DNA of 37,278 nt. It comes from JALELF01 sp964473455 (GTDB taxonomy: Bacteria; Bacillota_I; Bacilli_A; RF39; UBA660). Below are positions 16,543 to 24,023 of this stretch, one piece after another. The notes under the pieces were generated by a model, which worked only from the letters and a program-made list of their open reading frames with translations, ran no database searches and was not told the origin of the DNA. Positions within the stretch are counted from its first letter, which is position 1. Each line of letters begins with the position of its first letter. A program made the translations under genes and the position numbers. The stretch covers positions 1-37,278 of the forward strand of contig CAYYQX010000005.1 in assembly GCA_964473455.1 (NCBI GenBank). The letters are read 5' to 3'.

Positions 16543-17724
16543 ATGAAAGTAAGAGTTGGAGTAATATTTGGAGGAACAACAGTTGAACATGAAGTTAGTA
16601 TCATCTCAGCTGTTCAAGCAATGAATCACATGGACAAAGAAAAGTATGACATTGTCCCTATTTACATTACTAAAGATAAGGTATGGTATACAGGCCATAT
16701 GTTAGAAGAAATAGACATTTATAAAGATTTTGAAGACTTAAAAAGGTATGCTAAAAGAATTAATTTAGTGAGAAAAAATGCTAGGTTTGTTTTAGTAAAA
16801 GCAAATGGCCTATTTTATAAAGAAATAGATGAAATAGATATTGCTTTCCCAATTGTTCATGGAAATAATATGGAAGATGGCACTATTCAAGGCTACTTAC
16901 AAACATTAGGTATTCCTTATGTTGGAAGTGGTATTCTTGGTTCTAGTCTTGGTCAAGATAAAGTTGTTATGAAACAAATAATGGCAGCTACTAATATTCC
17001 AGTAGTACCTTATTTATGGTTTTATGATACAGAGTTTTTTAGTAAAAAAGATGAAATAGAGATGAAAGTAAACGAGCTTGGTTATCCAGTAATCGTCAAG
17101 CCAGCTACTCTTGGTAGTAGTGTTGGAATAGGGATTGCTAAAAACTCTAATGAGTTTGCTATGAAAGTAAATGAAGCTATTGAATATGATACTAAAATAG
17201 TTGTTGAAAAAGTTATTACTAATTTAATCGAAGTTAATGCTAGTGTAACAGGAAACTATGAATATCAAGAAGTAAGCGCTCTTGAAGAAGTCATCAGCGC
17301 TAATGATTTTTTAACCTATAGAGATAAATATATGGGAAAAGGCAAACTAAAAGGCAAAGGAATGGCCACAACTAATAGAGTTATTCCAGCTAGAATTAAT
17401 ACAGTTGAAGAAGAAGAAATAAAAAGACTTGCTTTAGAAGTGTTTAGAAATTTAAACTTAGGTGGAGTTTGTCGAATTGACTTTTTAATTGATAAAAAAA
17501 ATAACAAAGTATATGTTAATGAACCAAATACAATTCCAGGTTCTCTTTCGTTTTATCTTTGGGATCCAATTGGTAAATCATATTCTGAGTTATTAGATGA
17601 ATTAATTAAAAGAACAATAAAAGATTATAAAAATAAAGCTAAGAAAACATATTCGTTTGATACAAATATTCTTAGTATGGTAGGATTTAAAGGAGCTAAA
17701 GGATTAAAAGGGTTGAAGAAGTGA
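16543..17724 (+). CDS. ddl: D-alanine--D-alanine ligase
   Basis: A 393-residue ATP-grasp ligase that joins two D-alanines for peptidoglycan. Landmarks are VIFGGTTVEHEVSIIS at the N-terminus, FPIVHGNNMEDGTIQG, PYVGSGILGSSLGQDK, the ATP-grasp lysine region YPVIVKPATLGSSVG, and the metal-binding CRIDFLID then NEPNTIPGSLS. A C-terminal tail after the core (SFDTNILSMVGFKGAKG, Lys/Gly-rich) makes it slightly longer than typical Ddl. It starts six bases after the MurF-like gene and overlaps the following GTG start by four bases. Confidence 0.93.
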   Translation: MKVRVGVIFGGTTVEHEVSIISAVQAMNHMDKEKYDIVPIYITKDKVWYTGHMLEEIDIYKDFEDLKRYAKRINLVRKNARFVLVKANGLFYKEIDEIDIAFPIVHGNNMEDGTIQGYLQTLGIPYVGSGILGSSLGQDKVVMKQIMAATNIPVVPYLWFYDTEFFSKKDEIEMKVNELGYPVIVKPATLGSSVGIGIAKNSNEFAMKVNEAIEYDTKIVVEKVITNLIEVNASVTGNYEYQEVSALEEVISANDFLTYRDKYMGKGKLKGKGMATTNRVIPARINTVEEEEIKRLALEVFRNLNLGGVCRIDFLIDKKNNKVYVNEPNTIPGSLSFYLWDPIGKSYSELLDELIKRTIKDYKNKAKKTYSFDTNILSMVGFKGAKGLKGLKK

Positions 17725-18980
17725 AAAAAAAGAAATTTAAAAGATGGGAAAAGGTTTTTATTGCTATTAGCTTTCTTTTTATAGTGGGCTGTATTTCTTT
17801 TTATGGCACTCGTTTAATAAAGTACTATAAAATATATAACCCTAAGTCAAGTACAGGCGAAGTACAAGAATTTATCATGGGTTCTGTTACAAAAAATACG
17901 CCAATTGTATATGAAGAAGATGGCTTATATCGTGTGTCAGGATCATATGTATATAAAGGTGAAGAAGTTAATAATTATATTATGTATTCAGGCCTTTTAT
18001 GGCGTATAGTTAAGTTTAATACAGATGGGTCTTTAGAACTAGTAAGTGCGGAAAATCTTAATATTTTAAGATGGAATGATTCTAAAACAGAGTTTGACAA
18101 AACGGATGTTTATAATTATTTAAACAATTATTTTTATGAGAAACTAAATAAGGATAACCTAACTAGTACAAGTATTTGTCTAGATGAAATAGATGATTTA
18201 AACAACATTACTTGTGAGGATAGTATTTCTAGTAATGTAGCACTTCTTGGTGTGACAGATTATTTAAACAGTAAGGTAACTAGTTCTTATGTTAATGGAG
18301 CTGAAATCTGGACTTCTTCGATTAGTGAAGATAGTGTTTGGATTATTAATGACAGTAAGTTGTCAAAAGCTAAAGCAAGTGGCATGTATTATTTAAGACC
18401 TGTTGTAACACTAAAGGCGACAACTGTTTTAAAGAGTGGAACAGGTACTTTAACTGATCCATATATTATTAATGAAGCTGATACTTTTTTAGGGAAGTAT
18501 GTTAAGTTAGGAACAGATACTTGGGTTGTGTATGATGTTGTGGATGATACTTTAAAGTTAAGTTTAGACAAAAGTTTAGCTAAAAATGATTTTGGCATTT
18601 CTACTAATTTTGATTTGGAAAATGAATATTCTATAGCTAAATATTTAAATACGACTTATTATGAGCTTTTATCTTATAAGAGCTTGTTAGTGGAAGCTAA
18701 ATGGTATAACGGAGAATATACTAATTATGCAAGTATTTTAAATAGTAGTGTGACCAGTAAGGTTGGAATGCTTAGTATAACTGATATTAAATTGAGTAGT
18801 GTGAGTGATTATTTCTTAATTAATAAATCTAGTAGTACTAAAGTATATTTATATAGTTCAAAATTATTAGATTCTAGTTATAGTATCAAAAACAATATTG
18901 TTCCAACTATTTGTATTAATAAATTTGATGTTTTAAGTGGTAGTGGGAAACAAAGCGACCCATATATATTAGAGGTGTAA
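17721..18980 (+). CDS. Membrane-anchored extracellular protein with two DUF6273-like repeats
   Basis: A 419-residue protein starting at GTG 17721, overlapping the ddl stop (GTGA). One membrane helix at about 10-32 follows a Lys-rich start, so the rest is outside the cell. The ectodomain contains two copies of one module. The first (about 60-250) begins with SGLLWRIVKF, includes VYNYLNNYFYEKL and GAEIWTSS, and ends SGTGTLTDPYIIN. The second (about 255-419) begins DTWVVYDVV and ends SGSGKQSDPYILEV. The WR(V/I) start, WLN-like middle and GSG-xx-DPY end resemble DUF6273 and related surface modules of gut Firmicutes. Function is unknown; context suggests a cell-wall role. Confidence 0.7.
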   Translation: MKKKKFKRWEKVFIAISFLFIVGCISFYGTRLIKYYKIYNPKSSTGEVQEFIMGSVTKNTPIVYEEDGLYRVSGSYVYKGEEVNNYIMYSGLLWRIVKFNTDGSLELVSAENLNILRWNDSKTEFDKTDVYNYLNNYFYEKLNKDNLTSTSICLDEIDDLNNITCEDSISSNVALLGVTDYLNSKVTSSYVNGAEIWTSSISEDSVWIINDSKLSKAKASGMYYLRPVVTLKATTVLKSGTGTLTDPYIINEADTFLGKYVKLGTDTWVVYDVVDDTLKLSLDKSLAKNDFGISTNFDLENEYSIAKYLNTTYYELLSYKSLLVEAKWYNGEYTNYASILNSSVTSKVGMLSITDIKLSSVSDYFLINKSSSTKVYLYSSKLLDSSYSIKNNIVPTICINKFDVLSGSGKQSDPYILEV

Positions 18981-18981
18981 G

Positions 18982-19986
18982 ATGAAGAAGTTAACGATAT
19001 TTGTCATTATAATTGATGTTTTAATAGTAGGTTGTTTTCTTCTTTGTTATGGGTCGATAAATTTTAGAAATACAATTATAAGTACAGCTGTTATTACTAA
19101 GACTCATCAGTATATTGCTTATACTTTTTACAGCGAAGAAACTGTTAATAAAGTTGTTCAAGAAAATTCTTATATTGAACCCAGTGAAGAAGTTAATGTT
19201 GATGAGATAGTAATTGATACAAAAGAAAAAGCAAGTTACGAAAACGAGTATGATGAGGCTATTTTAACAAGAGAAGAAGGAAACGAAGACTATAAGTTAA
19301 TTGAACTTAAAGTTAATGGTAAAAAAGCTTTTTTAGTTGCGATATATGATCCTTCTAAAGTGAAATTAATAACTTCTAAAGCTTTTAATACTGGAAGTGG
19401 ACAAGAAACTGTTTTAAATATCTGCAAAAGACTTCAAGGAACTGTTTGTATTAATGGTGGAGCTTTTGTTGATCCTGGATATGGTAGTGACATTCCAATG
19501 GGTTATTTGATAAAAGACGGTAAAATCATTTGGTCTGATAGTAATAGTGCGGGAAACTTGATTGGCTTTACTTATGATAATAAGTTATTGTTAACCAAAG
19601 CAACAGGCACAGAAGCTATTGCGATGGGAATGAGAGATGCGATGGAGTTTGGTCCATTCTTAATTGTTAATGGTAAAAAAATTGCTTCTAATACAGCAGT
19701 TGGAGGATATGACAGGGCAGCAAGAGTTGCGATAGGCCAAAGAAAAGATGGAGTAGTATTGTTCTTAGTTATTGAAGGAACTCACGGAACTGGGGCTAAT
19801 ATGGTTGAAGTTGCTAATATTCTTGAACAATATGGAGCTTATAATGCGGCTAACTTAGATGGAGGAACTTCTAGTTCTTTAGTAATTGAAGGTAAGTTAG
19901 TTAATGTTCCAATTAATATTTATGGTCAAGTTGTAACTGGTGGTCGAAGAGTTGTCAGTGGGTTTGGCTTGATATTAGGTGGTTAA
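18982..19986 (+). CDS. Membrane-anchored phosphodiester glycosidase family protein
   Basis: A 334-residue protein with an N-terminal membrane helix (about 4-24) and an extracellular phosphodiester glycosidase domain (NAGPA/DUF2233-like, about 110-334). Diagnostic segments are CINGGAFVDPGYG, IGFTYDNKLLL, AMEFGPFLIVNGK, RAARVAIGQRKDG and NLDGGTSSSLVIEG, ending GGRRVVSGFGL. The family cleaves sugar-phosphodiester links. In Gram-positives a role on phosphodiester-linked wall polymers or glycan decorations is plausible, but the substrate is inferred. ATG 18982 has GAGGTG upstream and starts one base after the previous stop. Confidence 0.87.
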   Translation: MKKLTIFVIIIDVLIVGCFLLCYGSINFRNTIISTAVITKTHQYIAYTFYSEETVNKVVQENSYIEPSEEVNVDEIVIDTKEKASYENEYDEAILTREEGNEDYKLIELKVNGKKAFLVAIYDPSKVKLITSKAFNTGSGQETVLNICKRLQGTVCINGGAFVDPGYGSDIPMGYLIKDGKIIWSDSNSAGNLIGFTYDNKLLLTKATGTEAIAMGMRDAMEFGPFLIVNGKKIASNTAVGGYDRAARVAIGQRKDGVVLFLVIEGTHGTGANMVEVANILEQYGAYNAANLDGGTSSSLVIEGKLVNVPINIYGQVVTGGRRVVSGFGLILGG

Positions 19987-22014
19987 GTGAAAATATTTAA
20001 AAAAAAGAAATATTTGTATTTAATTGGTACTTTAATAGTTATTGTAGCTATTGTTTTAGTGTTTCTTTTTTTTAATAAAAAGAAAGTAATTGAAGTTGTA
20101 AAAACAGATGAAGAAGTGAGCTTATATTTTGAATATGAGAACCTTTCTCTTAGCGTTGGGGATGTGTTTGAGTTAGGTGTTAATTTTTCAGATGAGAGCA
20201 AATTAGAAGATGTAATATATACATCTAGTAATGAACAAGTTGTTAGTGTAGTTGGAGATGAAGTTAAAGCTTTAAAAAACGGTACAGCAACCTTAACCGC
20301 AATTACTCCAACTGGTGTTAAAACAAGTGTTGAAGTTGTTGTTGCTAGTGAAGAAATACTTGTTAATACTATTGATGTTATACCAACTGGTGTTGTTATT
20401 GATGAAGATAATATTGAACTTGAAAGTGGTGAGACATACACAGTAGAGTGTAGTGTTTTTCCAACTAATGCTAGTACAACGGATATTATTTGGGAAACAA
20501 CAGATGCTCGTGTTGCTGCTGTAAGTGATGATGGAATCATTACTGCCAGCTCACCAGGCGAAGCTGAAATATATGTTTTTTATAAAACAACTATGTTAGG
20601 TAGTATAGAAGTTACCGTAAAAAGTAGAAAAGTAACTTTATCTAAGCTATATATTTTACCAACTGAAATGACTTTAGCAACAGGAGAAAATTATCAATTA
20701 GTAATTAAGTATGAGCCTAATAATATTAGTGATAAAACAACTACTTATAAAAGTAGTAATAATAGTGTTGTGACAGTTAGTTCAAGTGGGTATATTAAAG
20801 CTATTAAAGAAGGGTTTAGTATTATTACGGCAACTTCAAATGGTGTATCTAGTACATCTTTAATAACAGTAGACGATTCTTCTAAGATAGTTGAAGTCTC
20901 TTCTATTACATTAACACCAAGTATTAGTTTAAATGAAAAAGAGACTAAATCAATTAGTGCTAGTGTATTACCAAGTAATGCTACTAATAAAAATTTGATT
21001 TGGTCAAGTAATAATACAGCTATTGCAACTGTTAATGGTAGTGGAGTTGTAACAGGAGTTAAAGCAGGAGTTACTTCTATTGTTGCAAGATCTACTAATG
21101 GTAAATTATCAACTACTAATGTTACTGTTTTAGAAGGAGAAACTTCAAGCACTACAAGTATTATGTTTAGTTCATCAACTGTAGTGTTAGAACCTGGTAG
21201 TAGTAAAAAAGTATCTGTTGTTGTTTTACCAACAACTGCCTCGCAAACTTTAACTTGGTATAGTGGAAATGATAGTGTTGTAACAGTTAATAATGGGACT
21301 TTAAAAGCAGTTAAGGCAGGAAATACTAATGTTGTTGCGATGGCTAGTAATGGTGTTTCAGCAACTTTAAAAGTATGGGTCAGTTATCCAGACATTACTC
21401 CTAGTACTAGAAGTAATGTTATTCCAACTGGTAGTATAGGAAATGATGTTTTAGAAAAAATCAATGAGCATCTTTTTAGTTATTTAGATGAAGCTGCTAT
21501 TAATGGTTTTAATGGATATACTGGTAATAGGGCAAGGGTAATGGCAGCAGCGTACTTTTTAATTTATAACCCGTATTATAGGATTCAATATGTATATGGT
21601 GGTAATTCAAAAATTGGCTCATATCAAAATTACCCAGGATGGAATCCAAATTGGAGTAGTACTGTTGGGTTAGAGTGTCAAAACTTTGTTATGTGGAGTT
21701 TATGGAATGCGGGAGCATATAATATTTATCCAACCGCATCAATCCTTCAGCACTCAACACATATTGTTGATGAATCTTTTACAGTTAGTAGTTTAATATA
21801 TAACTATGGTGTAGAGCCAGGGGACATTATAAGAAGAAGTCAAAGGACTAATCAAAATGGTCACTGGGCTATTGTAATGGAAGTTAATAAAGATGAAGGA
21901 TATATCGTAGTAGCGCATGCATCGGACCCTAATTCGGATATGTTACTTACTAAATATACGACTAGTTCAAACTTTGATTATCATCATTTGTATAAATTAC
22001 CAGATTTCTATTGA
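19987..22014 (+). CDS. Membrane-anchored cell-wall hydrolase with five bacterial Ig-like domains
   Basis: A 675-residue protein starting at GTG, immediately after the preceding TAA. A membrane helix (about 9-29) precedes five Big_2-type Ig domains (about 43-118, 128-210, 216-294, 302-383 and 389-466). They carry repeated signatures such as ATVNGSGVVTGVKAG, VWSS/IWSSNN and VVTV. The C-terminal domain (about 490-675) looks like an NlpC/P60- or CHAP-like cysteine amidase, with C564 in GLECQNFV, H626 in GHWAIVMEV, H644 in VVAHAS, and an RIQYVYGGN entry. The usual DCSGF around the Cys is ECQNF. It probably cleaves peptidoglycan peptides after projecting from the membrane. The Ser/Thr/Val-rich repeats create long spurious frames on the other strand. 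Confidence 0.87.
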   Translation: MKIFKKKKYLYLIGTLIVIVAIVLVFLFFNKKKVIEVVKTDEEVSLYFEYENLSLSVGDVFELGVNFSDESKLEDVIYTSSNEQVVSVVGDEVKALKNGTATLTAITPTGVKTSVEVVVASEEILVNTIDVIPTGVVIDEDNIELESGETYTVECSVFPTNASTTDIIWETTDARVAAVSDDGIITASSPGEAEIYVFYKTTMLGSIEVTVKSRKVTLSKLYILPTEMTLATGENYQLVIKYEPNNISDKTTTYKSSNNSVVTVSSSGYIKAIKEGFSIITATSNGVSSTSLITVDDSSKIVEVSSITLTPSISLNEKETKSISASVLPSNATNKNLIWSSNNTAIATVNGSGVVTGVKAGVTSIVARSTNGKLSTTNVTVLEGETSSTTSIMFSSSTVVLEPGSSKKVSVVVLPTTASQTLTWYSGNDSVVTVNNGTLKAVKAGNTNVVAMASNGVSATLKVWVSYPDITPSTRSNVIPTGSIGNDVLEKINEHLFSYLDEAAINGFNGYTGNRARVMAAAYFLIYNPYYRIQYVYGGNSKIGSYQNYPGWNPNWSSTVGLECQNFVMWSLWNAGAYNIYPTASILQHSTHIVDESFTVSSLIYNYGVEPGDIIRRSQRTNQNGHWAIVMEVNKDEGYIVVAHASDPNSDMLLTKYTTSSNFDYHHLYKLPDFY

Positions 22015-22040
22015 TAAAAAATTTGAAAGTGTGATAAAAT
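22011..22040 (+). promoter_or_regulatory. Promoter of tRNA-Lys
   Basis: TTGATA (22011-22016, overlapping the preceding stop codon), 18-base spacer, TAAAAT (22035-22040), about 20 bases before the tRNA. Confidence 0.5.
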
Positions 22041-22060
22041 AGTAATGTTTTATTACATAT

Positions 22061-22136
22061 GTCTCCTTAGCTCAGTTGGTAGAGCAACTGACTCTTAATC
22101 AGTGGGTCTGCGGTTCAAGCCCGCAAGGGGACACCA
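22061..22136 (+). tRNA. tRNA-Lys (anticodon CTT)
   Basis: The acceptor stem GTCTCCT pairs with AGGGGAC, the D-arm is AGCTCAGTTGGTAGAGC, and the anticodon stem ACTGA/TCAGT encloses CTCTTAA (CTT). The T-arm GCGGTTCAAGCCCGC is present and CCA is encoded at 22134-22136. The tRNA is intact; the integrated element begins 60 bases downstream. Confidence 0.95.
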
Positions 22137-22144
22137 ATGAAATC

Positions 22145-22175
22145 AAAGGATTGTGAGAAATCACAATCTTTTTTC
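22145..22175 (+). terminator. Intrinsic terminator of tRNA-Lys
   Basis: GATTGTG (22149-22155) pairs with CACAATC (22162-22168), extended by A-T and G-T pairs, followed by six T. Confidence 0.8.
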
Positions 22176-22195
22176 ATGCATAAAAAGGCTAAAAA

Positions 22196-22216
22196 GCCAC
22201 CATTTCGCCACCATTT
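22196..22216 (+). repeat. Left attachment-site repeat (attL core candidate)
   Basis: 21 bases made of two tandem copies of GCCACCATTT separated by one C, identical to 36992-37012 in the same orientation. Identity stops at once on both sides. A small GGCT/AGCC hairpin touches its left edge. Confidence 0.82.
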
Positions 22217-22224
22217 CAAAAATA

Positions 22225-22233
22225 TGTTATAAT
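22225..22233 (+). promoter_or_regulatory. Extended -10 promoter of the DUF6994-type gene
   Basis: TGTTATAAT, with TATAAT at 22228-22233, only nine bases inside the left repeat. Any -35 would lie in the att core, and none is seen. Confidence 0.5.
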
Positions 22234-22277
22234 TAATCTGTGGTAAGTTTTTATTAAAAGTAGATGGAGTAACGAAT

Positions 22278-22976
22278 ATGAAAGATTTAATAGATGTAAC
22301 ATTTGATTTTAGAAGTGATTCCAATGGGGGAGATCCCGATTCAAAAAGTCCAACTTTACGTACATATCATAGATTACTATGGAGTAAAAAATTGCCTTGT
22401 GGTGGGGAATTGATTTTAAATGAAAAATTGGATAACGTATCAGATATTGGTGATTTCTATTTTGGGAGTGACTCAATCATTCATAGCTTTTCAAGATGGG
22501 ATAGTTATAAATATATAATTGATAAGGTACCAATTGAGGAGATAGAGGAATTTCGATATTTAAGTTATACAATGGGTGGAATGATAATATTTCCGCGTAA
22601 TAAAATAAATAATCTTCAATCAATTAATATGGCACGTGGTTGTAATCAGAAAATTAAAGATAGATTTGATTTAACTCTTGAATGTATTAAAAGATATTAT
22701 AATAATGAAGAAAGCCCTTTATCTAAATGCTTAAATAGATATTCGGATTTCTTTAATTTATTTGTTAATTTTAAAGGATATGTTGATTTTTTCTTTTTGC
22801 AAGATTTGATAAATAGCGATTATACAAAGATAAACTTTTTTCATCCGTTTGAAAGTTTTGAGAAATCGCCACTTCCTAAAACAGTGGAAGAATATTTAAG
22901 TTATAAAACAAAATCCATCAACTTCATAAATAAAAGAAATGAAAGAATCGAAGAATGGGGAAGAAATAAAGAATAA
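22278..22976 (+). CDS. DUF6994-type protein of unknown function
   Basis: A 232-residue soluble protein. It begins with a conserved FDFRSDSNGGDPDSKSPTL segment followed by YHRLLWSKKLPCG. A central FRYLSYTMGGMIIFP leads to ARGCNQKIKDRFDLTLECI, and a later segment has YSDFFNLFVNFKGYVDFFFL. I recognise this as the DUF6994 pattern, a family scattered in accessory regions of diverse bacteria with no known activity. The GGAG site and ATG at 22278 are clear. It is the first gene after the left attachment repeat, with its own promoter, and lies just upstream of SIR2-HerA. Whether it belongs to that system or is a separate cargo gene is not known. Confidence 0.8.
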   Translation: MKDLIDVTFDFRSDSNGGDPDSKSPTLRTYHRLLWSKKLPCGGELILNEKLDNVSDIGDFYFGSDSIIHSFSRWDSYKYIIDKVPIEEIEEFRYLSYTMGGMIIFPRNKINNLQSINMARGCNQKIKDRFDLTLECIKRYYNNEESPLSKCLNRYSDFFNLFVNFKGYVDFFFLQDLINSDYTKINFFHPFESFEKSPLPKTVEEYLSYKTKSINFINKRNERIEEWGRNKE

Positions 22977-22983
22977 ACAGATT

Positions 22984-23013
22984 GTGACAAAATATGTCGA
23001 GCTATGATATAAT
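22984..23013 (+). promoter_or_regulatory. Upstream promoter candidate before SIR2
   Basis: GTGACA (22984-22989), 18 bases, then TATAAT (23008-23013) with a TGA extension. Its transcript would include a T-rich hairpin-prone leader before the second promoter. Confidence 0.45.
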
Positions 23014-23074
23014 TAATGCAACGAAGAAGTAGAGGTCGTAAGGTTTTTTGCTTCTTTTTATTTAATATAAAAAA

Positions 23075-23083
23075 TGGTATAAT
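23075..23083 (+). promoter_or_regulatory. Proximal extended -10 promoter of SIR2-HerA
   Basis: TGGTATAAT, with TATAAT at 23078-23083. The GGAGG site and ATG at 23112 follow at a normal distance. Confidence 0.55.
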
Positions 23084-23111
23084 TTGGTCAAATGGATATT
23101 GGAGGTATATT

Positions 23112-24023
23112 ATGTGTTTATTAAAACCAGAAGATGATGAAACAGAACTAAAAGACTTTAGAGAAATAGTAGCTTCATCACATATCAACTTTTTGTTTGG
23201 AGCAGGAGTTAATGGTAAGGCTTTTCCACAACTTAGAAATTTTACAAATACAATTAAATATATGGAAGAATTAGGACAAACAGGGGACACTTTATTTGAG
23301 GAAAAACTTAATGGTCTTAGTGAAGAGCTTCGAATAAAGGCTGCTAAAAAATTTTGCGAAGAATTTAATGAAATTAAGGTTGATTATGAAGATCAATCTA
23401 TTCTTAATTTGAAAGGATTACTTGAAATAACTTGTAAATTAGTTAATTTGACTGAAAACAGGCAAAGCAGCATGAAAAAAATTAATATTTTTACATTAAA
23501 CTACGATGATATAGTAGAAAATATTATAGATGATTTGGGCTATTTTAAGACGGTGGCTACAGTTGACAATTTGCGAACAATGCCATTGTTTGACGTAGTT
23601 CCTTACAACTTAGAATATAAAAAGGAAATGCCAGCTTTTGTTGTGGCGAAAATCCACGGTACAATCAGAAAAGGAATTTTAGCGCCAAGGCAGATAATAT
23701 ATCCTGGAAACCAAAAGTATGAAAGTAGTATGGCTTCTGACTTTTTTGAAGTAATTTTTAAAATGAAAAGTGAATTAATGAAGATGAATGCAGTATTATT
23801 TGTTATAGGGTATTCTGGAGCTGATAATCACATAAATAACGTAATTAAGGATTGCATTGATAATGGTCTTACCGTTTATTGGTTTAAATATGACAATAAG
23901 AAAGAAGTCCCTGAACTTTTTAAAAACAAAATCATTGAAATTAATCAAGAAAAAAACCCTGTTGATACTACATATATTTGTTATAAAAAAATAAAAGAGG
24001 TAATTAGCAATGGTAATAGGTAG
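23112..24023 (+). CDS. SIR2-family NADase of a SIR2-HerA anti-phage system
   Basis: A 303-residue SIR2-fold protein. The NAD-binding GAGVN is at residues 30-34, the catalytic-pocket TLNYDD includes N130 and D132, the catalytic histidine is H182 in KIHGT, and a C-terminal FVIGYSGADNHINN binds the ribose side. The longer frame from 23016 is rejected because its first 32 residues run through a promoter; the ATG at 23112 has GGAGG upstream. The start of the HerA-like ATPase gene lies inside the end of this gene. By established knowledge of SIR2-HerA, the SIR2 partner depletes NAD+ when the complex senses phage infection, stopping phage growth at the cell's expense. The trigger here is unknown. 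Confidence 0.88.
   Translation: MCLLKPEDDETELKDFREIVASSHINFLFGAGVNGKAFPQLRNFTNTIKYMEELGQTGDTLFEEKLNGLSEELRIKAAKKFCEEFNEIKVDYEDQSILNLKGLLEITCKLVNLTENRQSSMKKINIFTLNYDDIVENIIDDLGYFKTVATVDNLRTMPLFDVVPYNLEYKKEMPAFVVAKIHGTIRKGILAPRQIIYPGNQKYESSMASDFFEVIFKMKSELMKMNAVLFVIGYSGADNHINNVIKDCIDNGLTVYWFKYDNKKEVPELFKNKIIEINQEKNPVDTTYICYKKIKEVISNGNR

Noticed and set aside
19983..21152. Long minus-strand open frames (19983-20540 and 20745-21152) opposite the Ig-domain protein
   Set aside because: They are Ser/Thr/Leu-rich shadows of repetitive Ser/Thr/Val codons, have no ribosome site, and lie entirely inside a well-supported gene.
22196..22216. Tandem GCCACCATTT units as a CRISPR-like array
   Set aside because: Only two units separated by one base, no spacers, no cas genes; the identical copy at 36992 fits an attachment core.
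23016..23111. N-terminal extension of SIR2 from an ATG at 23016
   Set aside because: The extra 32 residues run through an extended -10 promoter and a T-rich leader; the ATG at 23112 has a GGAGG site and starts at the expected SIR2 N-terminus.
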